DNA of 64,000 nucleotides, taken from contig CAJOHN010000002.1 of the NCBI GenBank assembly GCA_905234235.1, positions 101,863-165,862 on the forward strand, written 5' to 3'. Source of the DNA: an uncultured Selenomonadaceae bacterium (GTDB taxonomy: Bacteria > Bacillota > Negativicutes > Selenomonadales > Selenomonadaceae). Shown here in pieces: positions 7,158-16,351 of this stretch (position 1 is the stretch's first letter; every line of letters begins with the position of its first letter). The notes under the pieces are model-generated. The model was not told the origin of the DNA and did no database searches. It was given only the letters and a program-made list of their open reading frames with translations. The position numbers and the translations under genes were made by a program.

Positions 7158-9776
7158 TTATTTATCGAGCGAAACTTTTTTGGCGTTGAAGGTAAAAATT
7201 TTCCCGTCGAAGTCGATTTCTACCGTGTCGCCTTCCTTTATCGCGCCCGAAATAATTTTTTTACTGAGTTCGGTTTCGACGGTGTGAGTTAAAAGTCGTT
7301 TAAGCGGACGTGCTCCGAAGTTAGCATCGAAACCTTTATTGGCAAGCGCAGTAACCGCCTCCGCCGTCCACGTCAGCTTAACGTTGATTTGTTTTTCGAG
7401 GCGTTCGCTGAGATTCTTAAGTAAAATCTCTGCGATAGCTTGGACTTGTTCCTTAGCCAGCGACTTGAAGACGACAATATCATCAATGCGGTTAAGAAAT
7501 TCGGGGCGGAAATAATTTTTGAGCAAATCCTTGATAATCGATTCGGCTTCGGCGAACGCTTTATTGGTAATGAAACCGATTTTGGCGCGTTGAAGAATTT
7601 CTTGCGAGCCGAGATTGCTTGTCATGATGATAACGGTATTTTTAAAGTTGACGACGCGCCCTTTGCCGTCGGTTAATCTGCCGTCGTCGAGGATTTGTAA
7701 AAGCACGTTGAAAATATCGCGGTGAGCCTTTTCGATTTCGTCGAGGAGAATGACGCTGTAAGGTCTGCGGCGGACTTGTTCAGTTAATTGCCCGCCCTCA
7801 TCGTAGCCGACGTAACCGGGAGGCGCGCCGATAAGTCTTGCGACGGTATGTTTCTCCATGTACTCTGACATATCAACGCGAATGATACTGCGTTCGTCAT
7901 CGAAGAGAGCCTCCGCGAGGGCTTTAGCGAGTTCGGTTTTGCCGACGCCGGTCGGTCCGAGAAAAATAAACGAGCCGATAGGACGATTAGGATCTTTGAT
8001 ACCTGCGCGGGCGCGGAGGATAGCCTCGCTGACGACTTTAACAGCCTCATCTTGCCCGACAACGCGTTCATGCAAAGTATCTTCGAGGTGCAAAAGTTTT
8101 TCACGTTCGCCCGTCAACATTTTAGCGAGCGGAATGCCCGTCCAACGACTTACGACTTTGGCAATATCTTCCTCGCCGACTTCTTCCTTCAACAGGCGCG
8201 AATCTTTATCTTGCGCGGCAATTTCTTCCTCGAATTTCTTTAAGTCATTCATAAGTTGAGGGAGCTTGCCGTATTTAAGTTCGGACGCCTTCTGGAGGTT
8301 GTAAGCGCGTTGAGCCTCTTCGATTTCATTATTAACGGCGTCGATTTCTTTTTTAATGGCGCGGACGCGTAGGATAGATTGTTTTTCGGCTTCCCACTTA
8401 TCACGCAGAGTTTTTTCCTTATCTTTGAGCTGAGTAATTTCTTCGACGATAGATTTTAATTTTTCTTTAGAGGCGGCGTCGGATTCTTTTTTAAGGGCTT
8501 GCTCTTCGATTTCGAGTTGCATAATTTTACGGCGCGTCTCGTCGATAGGAGCGGGCAACGATTCAATTTCAGTGCGAAGTTTAGCGGCGGCTTCGTCAAC
8601 CAAATCGATTGCCTTATCCGGTAAAAATCTATCGCTGATATATCTGTCAGAAAGTGTCGCCGCGCTGACCAATGCCGCGTCCCGAATCCTAACGCCGTGA
8701 TGAACTTCGTAACGTTCTTTGATTCCGCGCAGAATTGTAATGGTATCCTCGACGCTGGGCTCGCCGACAAGGACGGGTTGGAAACGGCGTTCAAGGGCGG
8801 TGTCTTTCTCGATATATTTCCTGTATTCGTTAAGGGTGGTTGCGCCGATACAACGCAATTCTCCGCGAGCAAGCATTGGCTTAAGAATATTTCCGGCGTC
8901 GATTGCACCCTCCGCCTTGCCCGCGCCAACGACGGTATGAACTTCATCGATAAAAAGTAAAATCTGCCCGTCTGACTTGGTAATTTCGTTTAGGACTGCT
9001 TTAAGACGTTCCTCGAATTCGCCTCTGAACTTTGCGCCGGCAATAAGCGAACCCATATCAAGCGCGTAAAGAGTTTTATTCTTGAGAGATTCGGGGACAT
9101 CGCCCGCAACGATTCGACGTGCCAAGCCTTCGACGATAGCGGTTTTGCCGACGCCCGGCTCGCCGATAAGCACGGGATTATTTTTTGTACGACGGCTGAG
9201 AATTTCGATAGTGCGACGAATTTCCTCGTCGCGCCCGATGACAGGGTCGAGTTTACCGGCGCGAGCCATCTGTGTTAAATCTCTGCCGAATTTGGCGAGG
9301 CTTTGATAAGTTTCTTCGGGATTATCGCTTGTGACATTCTGCTTACGATATTGCTTAATCGCCGCGTCGATTTTATCTTTGGAAAGTTTAAACTCTCTGG
9401 CAATATCTTGAATTTCTTTTTTGCCGTCAGTGACAAGGGCAAGCAATAAATGTTCGGTGCTTATAAATTCATCCTTCATTGCCGCTGAATATTCTCGTGC
9501 CTTACCGACAACCCTCGCGAGGTCTACGCCCATTGACAGCCGCTCTTGTCCTTTGACTTGCGGAATTTTATTGAGCTCCGCCTCTAATTTTACTTTCAAC
9601 ATTGGTAAATCGGTTTGACATTCGTTGAAAATGGTTGCGAGCAAACCCTCCGGTTCTTTTGCGAGCGCGAGCATTAAATGTAATGAATTAAATTCCTGAT
9701 GATACTTCATCGCGGCGAGTTGTTGAGCCGCTTGCATTGCCTGTTGTGCTTTCGCAGTATATTTTTCTCCTGCCAT
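7158..9776 (-). CDS. clpB: ClpB disaggregase
   Basis: ClpB is the ATP-driven Hsp100 that, with DnaK, pulls proteins out of aggregates in the cytosol. The 872-residue product shows the full family order: double Clp_N repeat (about 1-145), first AAA module with GEPGVGKTA and [13 protein letters not shown], the coiled-coil middle domain (about 400-530, rich in Lys/Glu and containing LRDKWEAEK), second AAA module with [16 protein letters not shown] and [11 protein letters not shown], and the D2-small domain ending in FGARPLKRL. The middle domain separates ClpB from ClpA and ClpC. The gene stands alone, with a TTGACT-17-TATCAT promoter at 9811-9839 and no clear CIRCE or CtsR operator visible. Confidence 0.97.
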   Translation of the reverse strand: MAGEKYTAKAQQAMQAAQQLAAMKYHQEFNSLHLMLALAKEPEGLLATIFNECQTDLPMLKVKLEAELNKIPQVKGQERLSMGVDLARVVGKAREYSAAMKDEFISTEHLLLALVTDGKKEIQDIAREFKLSKDKIDAAIKQYRKQNVTSDNPEETYQSLAKFGRDLTQMARAGKLDPVIGRDEEIRRTIEILSRRTKNNPVLIGEPGVGKTAIVEGLARRIVAGDVPESLKNKTLYALDMGSLIAGAKFRGEFEERLKAVLNEITKSDGQILLFIDEVHTVVGAGKAEGAIDAGNILKPMLARGELRCIGATTLNEYRKYIEKDTALERRFQPVLVGEPSVEDTITILRGIKERYEVHHGVRIRDAALVSAATLSDRYISDRFLPDKAIDLVDEAAAKLRTEIESLPAPIDETRRKIMQLEIEEQALKKESDAASKEKLKSIVEEITQLKDKEKTLRDKWEAEKQSILRVRAIKKEIDAVNNEIEEAQRAYNLQKASELKYGKLPQLMNDLKKFEEEIAAQDKDSRLLKEEVGEEDIAKVVSRWTGIPLAKMLTGEREKLLHLEDTLHERVVGQDEAVKVVSEAILRARAGIKDPNRPIGSFIFLGPTGVGKTELAKALAEALFDDERSIIRVDMSEYMEKHTVARLIGAPPGYVGYDEGGQLTEQVRRRPYSVILLDEIEKAHRDIFNVLLQILDDGRLTDGKGRVVNFKNTVIIMTSNLGSQEILQRAKIGFITNKAFAEAESIIKDLLKNYFRPEFLNRIDDIVVFKSLAKEQVQAIAEILLKNLSERLEKQINVKLTWTAEAVTALANKGFDANFGARPLKRLLTHTVETELSKKIISGAIKEGDTVEIDFDGKIFTFNAKKVSLDK

Positions 9777-9810
9777 GATTTATCACTCCCAAATTTTTAC
9801 TTCGCCGCAA

Positions 9811-9839
9811 ATGATAAACGCAAAACGGCAAAAAGTCAA
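9811..9839 (-). promoter_or_regulatory. Sigma-70 promoter for clpB
   Basis: Minus-strand TTGACT, 17 bases, TATCAT; GGGAGTG ribosome site follows before the ATG at 9776. Confidence 0.75.
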
Positions 9840-9865
9840 TACGTCAAGAAAATTTTTTATGGACT

Positions 9866-9893
9866 TTGTTTTTATCGGAACTTCTGCTATAAT
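9866..9893 (+). promoter_or_regulatory. Sigma-70 promoter for the 9.9-14.9 kb gene run
   Basis: TTGTTT, 16 bases, extended TGC-TATAAT, about 20 bases upstream of the ATG at 9915; divergent from the clpB promoter. Confidence 0.7.
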
Positions 9894-9914
9894 TTTTGCG
9901 AAGGAGGCTGAACG

Positions 9915-11762
9915 ATGGATAATGACATGATACTTTTAATGCGTCTGCGCGATTGTTTTACCGGCGGCTACACACTCCCGCAGTTTTGCGCTGACGAGAA
10001 AATTAAAAAGCCGCTGTTTGTATCCGAGCAAAAAATTTCGCAACTCGTCTGGGAAATTTACGTGCAGTTTCGTTACGATAAAAAAATGTCGCCGCAATTT
10101 GCCTTCCTCGACGTGCCGAATGGTGAAATTAATTTTTCTATCTTTGGCATAATTCCTCCGCTCTACTACAAAAATTTTTCGGAAGTAAATCCCGTAGCCT
10201 TCGACGCGATTATTTTGCTGACGACTAGGGAAGTTAAGATTAGCGGCAAGGTAATTTCATTCGCCGCGCTGACAGATTTTTTTGTCCGAAAAACTTACGC
10301 CGAAATTCCCTTGCTGAACTTTTTGCAACGCTACCCGAAAACGAAACTGATTGTAACGAAGTTCCCTTCGATTTGGCGTTACAAGGACGCTTTGGATTTT
10401 CATAAGCAACTTAAAAACATAGAAGAAATGCGTAAGATTCTCCGCGCAGATAAAAGCGGCAACGTCAAAACTCCGCTCGATAGATTCGGCTACACCAATC
10501 AAGAAGTTTTGACACTTATGGAGGCTCCGCCCGCAAAATCTAATCCCGACGGCTCAACGACTATGGGCGATAACGACCATCCTTTAATGAGAATTAAAAA
10601 CGGCAGGCGTGAAACTGCTTATCAGCCCGAACACTTTTTGAACAGAATTTATTTCGTCGGGACGTGCCACGATTTCGGAGTGAATACACCCTTTGACAAG
10701 ACGACCGAAAGTTACCTGCAGAAAATGTTGAACGAAAATAACCTGCCTTACCGCGTCGAAAATATAAGTCAGCGTTATTGGAACCGCTACCAAGATATTT
10801 TCTACAATCTGAACAAGCTGACACCCGCGCCCGGCGATATTATTTTTATTTGGCTGGGCGACATGGCGGCACCGAATCTGCCATTCCTAGATTTATCGGA
10901 TGTGTTCGATCCGCCGCACAATTACAAAGAATTTTATTGCACGCAGGGGCACGTCAACGAGTTGGGTTATAAATTGGTGGCGGAGAAATATTTTGATTGC
11001 TTGACGGCGAATAATTTCTTCCGCGATATTGAGTTCAAATATCCCAGTCCAAATAAAACTCATCATAGGTATGGTGTGCCTCCGCAATTCGAGAGAAGTT
11101 ACTCGGAAAGTTTTTACAGCGATGAACTCGAACAGTATAAACAACAACTGCGAGCGAAAAGAATTCCAATCGGCGCGTTGGTTATGAATTGCAATCCGTT
11201 CACGCTCGGACATCAATATCTTGTCGAGTACGCGGCGGCTAGGGTTGTGCGGCTGTATATTTTCGTCATCGAAGAGGATAAGAGCGAGTTCCCATTTGCG
11301 GACAGGATTGAGCTTGTGCGTTATGGTGTCCAACATTTATCTAACGTCGAAGTTTTGTCGAGCGGTAAGTGCTTTGCTTCTCAGCAGACTTTTTCGGAGT
11401 ATTTCAACAAAGCTCAGTTCCAAGACGTTCAAGTTGATCCGAGCTTGGACACTGAAATATTCGGCAAGGAAATTGCGCCGACGCTCGGGATAACGATACG
11501 ATTTGCGGGCGAGGAGCCTAAAGATAACGTCACGCGCCAACTCAACGAGAACATGAGAGAACTTTTGCCGCGCTACGGAATTGAATTCTGCGAAATTCCG
11601 CGTAAGACTCTTGGCGATGAGCCGATAAGCGCAAGCATCGTTCGCGAAGCTCTCAAGGTTGGCAACTTCACCAAGATAAAACAACTCGTTCCCGCTACGA
11701 CGTTCCTCTATCTGCGCGGAAGATACTCTTTCGGCAGGAAAATAACGGCGCGGGAAGAATAA
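9915..11762 (+). CDS. SGNH-like domain fused to citrate-lyase-ligase-type nucleotidyltransferase
   Basis: The C-terminal 210 residues resemble the nucleotidyltransferase domain of citrate lyase ligase (CitC): IPIGALVMNCNPFTLGHQYL carries the HxGH-like site (TLGH), and DEPISASIVREAL the ISxxxxR-type second motif, followed by a terminal LYLRGRY. The middle (about 230-360) looks like an SGNH hydrolase fold: a first strand YFVGTCHDFGVNTP, GDIIFIWLGD and a closing HVNELGYKLVAE where the His would be catalytic. The first 220 residues match nothing I recognise. No citrate lyase genes are near, and real CitC is about 340 residues, so it is unlikely to activate citrate lyase. A nucleotide-dependent modification of a glycan or small molecule is possible but unproven. 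AAGGAGG precedes the ATG. Confidence 0.6.
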   Translation: MDNDMILLMRLRDCFTGGYTLPQFCADEKIKKPLFVSEQKISQLVWEIYVQFRYDKKMSPQFAFLDVPNGEINFSIFGIIPPLYYKNFSEVNPVAFDAIILLTTREVKISGKVISFAALTDFFVRKTYAEIPLLNFLQRYPKTKLIVTKFPSIWRYKDALDFHKQLKNIEEMRKILRADKSGNVKTPLDRFGYTNQEVLTLMEAPPAKSNPDGSTTMGDNDHPLMRIKNGRRETAYQPEHFLNRIYFVGTCHDFGVNTPFDKTTESYLQKMLNENNLPYRVENISQRYWNRYQDIFYNLNKLTPAPGDIIFIWLGDMAAPNLPFLDLSDVFDPPHNYKEFYCTQGHVNELGYKLVAEKYFDCLTANNFFRDIEFKYPSPNKTHHRYGVPPQFERSYSESFYSDELEQYKQQLRAKRIPIGALVMNCNPFTLGHQYLVEYAAARVVRLYIFVIEEDKSEFPFADRIELVRYGVQHLSNVEVLSSGKCFASQQTFSEYFNKAQFQDVQVDPSLDTEIFGKEIAPTLGITIRFAGEEPKDNVTRQLNENMRELLPRYGIEFCEIPRKTLGDEPISASIVREALKVGNFTKIKQLVPATTFLYLRGRYSFGRKITAREE

Positions 11763-11806
11763 AATTTTAAACATTTATCAACAGCAATTCGCGAGGGGAT
11801 TTTTAT

Positions 11807-12331
11807 ATGAATTCAATCATTGGACAAGAGGTAAAAAGTTGGATAATATCAATCGTGTCGGCGGTGGCAGTCGCGATGCTGATTCGGACTTTTATCGTAG
11901 AGCTTTACGTTGTCGACGGACCGAGTATGCAACCGACATTGCAGGACGGCGAGCGGCTGGTTGTCAACAAATTCATTTATCATTGGCGCGACCCGTTGAA
12001 AAGCGAAGTCGTTATCTTCCGCTACCCGCGTGACCACAGCCGCGATTTTATTAAGCGTGTGATAGCCGTCGGCGGCGATACGATTGAGATTAAGGATGGG
12101 CATGTTTTTGTTAATGACGCGCTTGTCAACGAGGATTACATTGCTGAGAAGACGCGCACCGAATATCCTAAACAAACCGTGCCCGAAGGAACTTTATTTG
12201 TATGCGGCGATAATCGGCGGAATTCTTTGGACTCGCGTTTCCCCGACGTCGGATTTGTTCCGCTTGAACTTGTTAAGGGAAAAGCCGCGCTGATTTTCTG
12301 GCCGATTGATTACATTGCCGCGTTGCCGTGA
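11807..12331 (+). CDS. lepB: Signal peptidase I
   Basis: Type I signal peptidase removes signal peptides from exported proteins at the outer face of the inner membrane. The 174-residue protein has one N-terminal membrane segment (WIISIVSAVAVAMLIRTFIV), the catalytic serine in VDGPSMQPTL (about residue 40), the catalytic lysine in DFIKRVIAVGGD and the later box GDNRRNSLDSRFPDVG. Length and single anchor fit the short Gram-positive type. It follows the fusion gene by 45 bases. The stop codon at 12329-12331 lies 44 bases before the TTG start chosen for pyrB, so transcription is probably shared. Confidence 0.95.
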   Translation: MNSIIGQEVKSWIISIVSAVAVAMLIRTFIVELYVVDGPSMQPTLQDGERLVVNKFIYHWRDPLKSEVVIFRYPRDHSRDFIKRVIAVGGDTIEIKDGHVFVNDALVNEDYIAEKTRTEYPKQTVPEGTLFVCGDNRRNSLDSRFPDVGFVPLELVKGKAALIFWPIDYIAALP

Positions 12332-12375
12332 ACAATAATTGGCAAATAAATCTTGGACGATTGGAGGTTGTGAAT

Positions 12376-13299
12376 TTGTTAGGGAAAAGTATTATCGGCA
12401 TGAAAAATTTTTCTGTGGAAGAAATTCGGCTCGTCTTGAATGCCGCTCGTAAGATGAAACAAATAATTAAGCGCGGCGGAGATAAAAAATTGTCGAACCT
12501 GCGCGGCAAGGCGATAGTGAATCTTTTCTATGAACCGTCGACGCGAACGCGGACATCATTTGAGCTGGCAGGAAAATATCTCGGCGCGGATGTCGTCAGC
12601 ATTAACAGCGGCACAAGCAGTATCGTTAAGGGCGAAAGTTTGCGCGACACTCTCAAGACGATTGAGGCGATGGGCGTCGATGCGATTGTCATGCGGCATA
12701 AGGCGGAGGGCGCGGCTGATTACGCGACGCAAGTTGTTAAGCCCATGATAATCAACGCAGGCGACGGAGCTCATGCGCACCCCTCGCAAGCACTTTTGGA
12801 TTTGTTTACGATTGAACAGCATAAAGGACGGCTGGCAGGTTTGAAGGTCGCGATTGTCGGAGATATTTTACACAGCCGCGTTGCCCGTTCCGACGTTTAC
12901 GCTATGACTAAAATGGGAATGGAAGTTCACCTCGCCGGACCGAAAACCTTACTGCCGAGATTTTTTAAGTTTGACGGCGTAAAAGTTCACGAGGACATTG
13001 AACACGCAATTACCGGAGCCGACGTTATAAACGTCCTGCGAATTCAACTTGAGCGGCAACAAGCCGGCTTATTTCCTTCGACGCGAGAATATGCAAGAGC
13101 TTTCGGAATAAACAACGAACGCTTGAGATTGGCGGCGGAGGACGTTTTAATTTTACATCCGGGTCCGCAGAATAAGGGCTTGGAAATTTCATCGGAAGTA
13201 ACCTACTGCGAACGCTCGGCGATTCAAGAGCAAGTTCAAAACGGCGTAGCGGTTCGCATGGCATTACTTGATTTGACTTTGAATGGAGGTGTTAAATAA
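12376..13299 (+). CDS. pyrB: Aspartate carbamoyltransferase catalytic chain
   Basis: PyrB condenses carbamoyl phosphate and aspartate, the first committed step of pyrimidine synthesis. The product (307 residues) shows the carbamoyl-phosphate motif FYEPSTRTRTSFELAG, HPSQALLDLFTI and the terminal HPGPQNKGLEIS. Start TTG at 12376 is chosen: GGAGG ends eight bases before it, the N-terminus then reads MLGKSIIGMKNFS as in other PyrB proteins, and length matches the family (about 305-311). An upstream GTG at 12328 overlaps lepB but would add 16 residues without homology. No regulatory chain gene pyrI and no PyrR attenuator are visible. The stop overlaps the next start by one base. Confidence 0.93.
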   Translation: MLGKSIIGMKNFSVEEIRLVLNAARKMKQIIKRGGDKKLSNLRGKAIVNLFYEPSTRTRTSFELAGKYLGADVVSINSGTSSIVKGESLRDTLKTIEAMGVDAIVMRHKAEGAADYATQVVKPMIINAGDGAHAHPSQALLDLFTIEQHKGRLAGLKVAIVGDILHSRVARSDVYAMTKMGMEVHLAGPKTLLPRFFKFDGVKVHEDIEHAITGADVINVLRIQLERQQAGLFPSTREYARAFGINNERLRLAAEDVLILHPGPQNKGLEISSEVTYCERSAIQEQVQNGVAVRMALLDLTLNGGVK

Positions 13300-13568
13300 T
13301 GAAATTCATCATCAGCGAAGACGGCACAATAACTATCAACAGTACGTTTGTCAGAACAATGTACGTTGCGGAAGACGACGCTTCTTTTAGCGATCATCGC
13401 ACGGTTGTTAAAGTGAACGCCGAACTTCACAACGACTCGACCAAATCCGAAGGCAATTATATTGTCACTTTGGCGACGTTTGACAGCGGCAACATTAAAG
13501 CGGATTACGAGGCGGCGAAAGTTTATCTGGCGAAACTCGTTGACGCCATGAACGGAGGCGCGAGATGA
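13299..13568 (+). CDS. Small unknown protein between pyrB and pyrC
   Basis: An 89-residue protein starts on the last base of pyrB and ends overlapping the pyrC start (ATGA), so it is translationally coupled on both sides. GGAGG lies eight bases before its ATG. It has no signal peptide, no membrane segment and no cysteine; it begins MKFIISEDGTITINSTFV, reads as beta-rich in the first 60 residues and ends with a helix (KADYEAAKVYLAKLVDAM). It is far too short for the PyrI regulatory chain (about 150 residues with a zinc site) and I recognise no family. The coupling suggests a pyrimidine-linked or stoichiometric partner role, but that is inference. Confidence 0.8.
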   Translation: MKFIISEDGTITINSTFVRTMYVAEDDASFSDHRTVVKVNAELHNDSTKSEGNYIVTLATFDSGNIKADYEAAKVYLAKLVDAMNGGAR

Positions 13569-14893
13569 ATAATCAAACGTGGCAAATTCGGCGCATGGAG
13601 TCAAATATTTCGGAAGTATTTTTAATTCGTAACGGGCGCGTCATCGACCCTGCTAATAATTTTGATGACGTGGCGGATATTTTGATTGTCGACGGGAAGA
13701 TTGCGGCGGTTAAGCCCGAAATAAGTTTTTCAGCCGATTACGAATACGACGCGACGGGAAAAATCGTGACGCCCGGTTTGATTGATATGCACGTTCATCT
13801 GCGCGAGCCGGGTCAAGAAGCTAAGGAAGATTTCCTAAGCGGCTCCAAAGCGGCGGCGGCGGGCGGTTTCACGACGGTTGCGACAATGCCGAATACTTCT
13901 CCGGTTGTCGACAATGCGGCATTGGTTCGGGCAATGGTTAAACGTGCTGAGGAAGTCGGGATTGTCAACGTAAAAATTATCGGCGCGGTAACTAAAAATC
14001 AGCAAGGGCAAGAACTCGCCGAAATGCGCGACATGATTACTGCGGGCGCGGTTGCCTTCAGCGACGATGGACACTTCGACGACAACGCCAAAATTTTTAT
14101 GAACGCGCTGGATTATCTTCACGACACGGGCAAGGTTATCATTTGTCACGAGGAAGAAACTTCGCTTGTCAAAGGCGGCGTCATGAACGAGGGCGAACGC
14201 TCGGCAATTTTGGGCTTGAAAGGTCGCCCGACGGTTGCGGAAGATATTGCGGTTGCTCGCGACGTTTTACTTGCCGAATACACGGGCGGGCGCGTTCATA
14301 TTGCTCACATTAGTTCTGCGCGGGCGGTTGATATTGTTCGCTACGCTAAGAAACGCGGCGTCAAAGTTACGGCGGAAGTTACTCCTCAGCATTTGACGAT
14401 GACGGAGGACTTGGTTAATCCTGCTGATACTTCGACGAAAATTAATCCGCCGCTGAGAACTCAAAAGGATTGCGACGCGATGTTGGAAGGTTTACTCGAC
14501 GGCACGATTGATATGATTGTAACGGATCATTCTCCTCACGCGCCCGAAGAAAAAGATAGGGAATATATTTACGCGCCGAGCGGTTTCCCCGGACTTGAAA
14601 CGAGCGTCGGCATTTTGTTCACGGAACTTTATCACAAGGGCAAGATTGACTTGAAAACTTTAATCTCCAAGATGACTGCCGCGCCCGCGCAGATTTTCGG
14701 TTTGAACGCGGGGAATTTATCAATCGACATGCCCGCCGACATTACAATTATCGACCCCGAACTTACTTGGACGGTTGACGCGAAAAACTTTTATACTAAG
14801 GGCAGTCACTCTCCGTTTATCGGGCGCGAACTTAAAGGGCGAGCCGTCGCGACGATTGTCAGAGGAAATTTAATGAAGCTCAACCAGTGGTAA
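13565..14893 (+). CDS. pyrC: Dihydroorotase
   Basis: Dihydroorotase closes carbamoyl aspartate to dihydroorotate, the step after PyrB. The 442-residue protein is the class I (PyrC/AllB amidohydrolase) type: metal motif DMHVHLREPGQEAKED, later ligands in ICHEEET and VHIAHISSARAVD, the catalytic region VTDHSPHAPEEK and the C-terminal FYTKGSHSPFIGRELKG. It begins about 15 residues earlier than most homologues; GGAGG six bases before the ATG supports this start, though a later in-frame ATG (MESNISEV) is possible. It sits in a pyrB-unknown-pyrC run with overlapping stops and starts. Confidence 0.94.
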   Translation: MNNQTWQIRRMESNISEVFLIRNGRVIDPANNFDDVADILIVDGKIAAVKPEISFSADYEYDATGKIVTPGLIDMHVHLREPGQEAKEDFLSGSKAAAAGGFTTVATMPNTSPVVDNAALVRAMVKRAEEVGIVNVKIIGAVTKNQQGQELAEMRDMITAGAVAFSDDGHFDDNAKIFMNALDYLHDTGKVIICHEEETSLVKGGVMNEGERSAILGLKGRPTVAEDIAVARDVLLAEYTGGRVHIAHISSARAVDIVRYAKKRGVKVTAEVTPQHLTMTEDLVNPADTSTKINPPLRTQKDCDAMLEGLLDGTIDMIVTDHSPHAPEEKDREYIYAPSGFPGLETSVGILFTELYHKGKIDLKTLISKMTAAPAQIFGLNAGNLSIDMPADITIIDPELTWTVDAKNFYTKGSHSPFIGRELKGRAVATIVRGNLMKLNQW

Positions 14894-14915
14894 AAAATAA
14901 AGGAGGCGTTTCTTT

Positions 14916-16202
14916 ATGGGATTTATTCAAGCGGCATTGGCGGCGGCAAGCGGAGTACTCGGTGACCAGTGGAAGGAATATTTTTATTGCGACAGCCTCA
15001 CGCCTGAGATTTTAGTTTCTAAGGGACACAGACGTAAAACCAGCCGTTGGAGTTCCAATGACGGCGACGATAATATCATAACGAACGGCTCGAAAGTCGC
15101 AGTCAACGACGGGCAATGCGTTATCGTCGTTCAAAACGGCAAAGTTATCGACATCTGCGCGGACAGCGGCGAATATATTTACGATAAATCCGTTGAGCCT
15201 TCAATCTTCAACAATAACAAAACTATCGTCGAGAACATTCAAGATATTTTCTTTAACATAAGAGACCGTTTTACATTCGGCGGCGATACAGGACGCGATG
15301 AACGTATTTATTACTTCAACACCAAAGAAATTATCGGCAACAAATACGGCACGCCCAGCCCGATTCCGTTCCGTGTCGTCGATTACAATATCGGGCTTGA
15401 CGTTGACATTGCGATTAAATGTTTCGGCTCCTATAGCTACAAAATTATCAACCCGATGCTTTTCTACGCCAATGTTTGCGGCAATGTTGCAGATGTTTAT
15501 AATCGTTCGGAGATTGATGCGCAACTTAAAACCGAACTCATGACGGCGTTGCAACCTGCCTTCGCGAAAATTTCTGAAATGGGCATTCGTTACAGTGCGT
15601 TGCCCGCTCACACGCAGGAACTCGCCGACGCTCTTAACGAAGTCCTCAGTAAAAAATGGGGCGAACTGCGCGGCTTGAAAGTTGTATCGTTCGGCGTGTC
15701 GAATGTCAGCGCGAGCGAAGAAGATGCCCAGATGATTAAAGAAATGCAACGTAGCGGCGCATTAAGAAATCCCGCTATGGCGGCGGCTGTTTTGACTTCC
15801 GCGCAGGCTAATGCAATGCAGAGTGCGGCAAATAATTCTGCGGGCGCGATGACCGGCTTTATGGGAATGGGCATGGCAAACGCGGCGGGCGGTATCAACG
15901 CAGGGAATTTGTTCGCGATGGCTCAGCAACAACAACAGGCTCAACAATCTCAACAACAAAAACCTCCAACGTGGAAATGTTCAGCTTGCGGGCACGAAGA
16001 TAATCGCGGAAATTTCTGCGCGGAGTGCGGAGCTCCCAAGCCCGTCGTCAACGAATGGAAGTGCGAATGCGGCGCGGTTAATAAAGGCAAATTCTGCGCG
16101 GAATGCGGCAAGCCTCGCCCCGTCAGCAACGAATGGAAATGCGAATGCGGCGCGGTTAATAAAGGTAAATTCTGCATGGAATGCGGCAAGCCTCGCCCGT
16201 AA
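14916..16202 (+). CDS. SPFH-domain (YdjI-like) protein with three zinc ribbons
   Basis: The first 290 residues resemble the SPFH-domain virion-core-like family (YdjI of Bacillus subtilis): MGFIQAALAAASGVLGDQWKEY, SKVAVNDGQCVIVVQNGK and YYFNTKEIIGNKYGTPSPIPF. Residues about 300-345 are low-complexity Ala/Met/Gln. The C-terminus carries three zinc ribbons, one CxxC...CxxC (WKCSACGHEDNRGNFCAECG) and two nearly identical CxC...CxxC copies (WKCECGAVNKGKFC). Family members form membrane-associated oligomers of unclear function; the ribbons may bind metal or partner proteins. It follows pyrC by 22 bases with its own AGGAGG, and is closed by a terminator at 16224-16255, so it may share the upstream transcript. 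Confidence 0.8.
   Translation: MGFIQAALAAASGVLGDQWKEYFYCDSLTPEILVSKGHRRKTSRWSSNDGDDNIITNGSKVAVNDGQCVIVVQNGKVIDICADSGEYIYDKSVEPSIFNNNKTIVENIQDIFFNIRDRFTFGGDTGRDERIYYFNTKEIIGNKYGTPSPIPFRVVDYNIGLDVDIAIKCFGSYSYKIINPMLFYANVCGNVADVYNRSEIDAQLKTELMTALQPAFAKISEMGIRYSALPAHTQELADALNEVLSKKWGELRGLKVVSFGVSNVSASEEDAQMIKEMQRSGALRNPAMAAAVLTSAQANAMQSAANNSAGAMTGFMGMGMANAAGGINAGNLFAMAQQQQQAQQSQQQKPPTWKCSACGHEDNRGNFCAECGAPKPVVNEWKCECGAVNKGKFCAECGKPRPVSNEWKCECGAVNKGKFCMECGKPRP
16050..16200 (+). repeat. 78-base direct repeat encoding zinc ribbons
   Basis: Two copies (16050-16127 and 16128-16200) encode NEWKCECGAVNKGKFC-x-ECGKPRP with very few base differences, a recent in-frame tandem duplication inside the SPFH/zinc-ribbon gene. 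Confidence 0.85.
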
Positions 16203-16223
16203 AAATTTTGCGATAATAAATCG

Positions 16224-16255
16224 GAGTCGTTCAAATTTCGGACGGCTCTTTTTTT
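16224..16255 (+). terminator. Rho-independent terminator
   Basis: GAGTCGT (16224-16230) pairs with ACGGCTC (16242-16248, one G-T pair), followed by seven T. Confidence 0.8.
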
Positions 16256-16280
16256 GTCAAGAAAACATTTTCAACCTACC

Positions 16281-16309
16281 TTGAAATGCATTCAATGCTG
16301 TTGTATAAT
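16281..16309 (+). promoter_or_regulatory. Sigma-70 promoter of the fructose operon
   Basis: TTGAAA, exactly 17 bases, TATAAT, 43 bases before the fruK start. The spacer and surrounding bases contain TGCATTCAATGC, a partial palindrome (TGCATT/CAATGC) that could serve as an operator. Confidence 0.75.
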
Positions 16310-16351
16310 CGCACAAGAATTTTCAATCAACTTTATAAGGGGGAAACTTTT

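Noticed and set aside
9777..9860. CIRCE or CtsR operator in front of clpB
   Set aside because: No TTAGCACTC-N9-GAGTGCTAA and no GGTCAAA direct repeat can be found; only a sigma-70 promoter is seen.
12328..12375. GTG start of pyrB overlapping lepB
   Set aside because: The added 16 residues lack homology and no ribosome site precedes the GTG; TTG at 12376 has GGAGG at eight bases.
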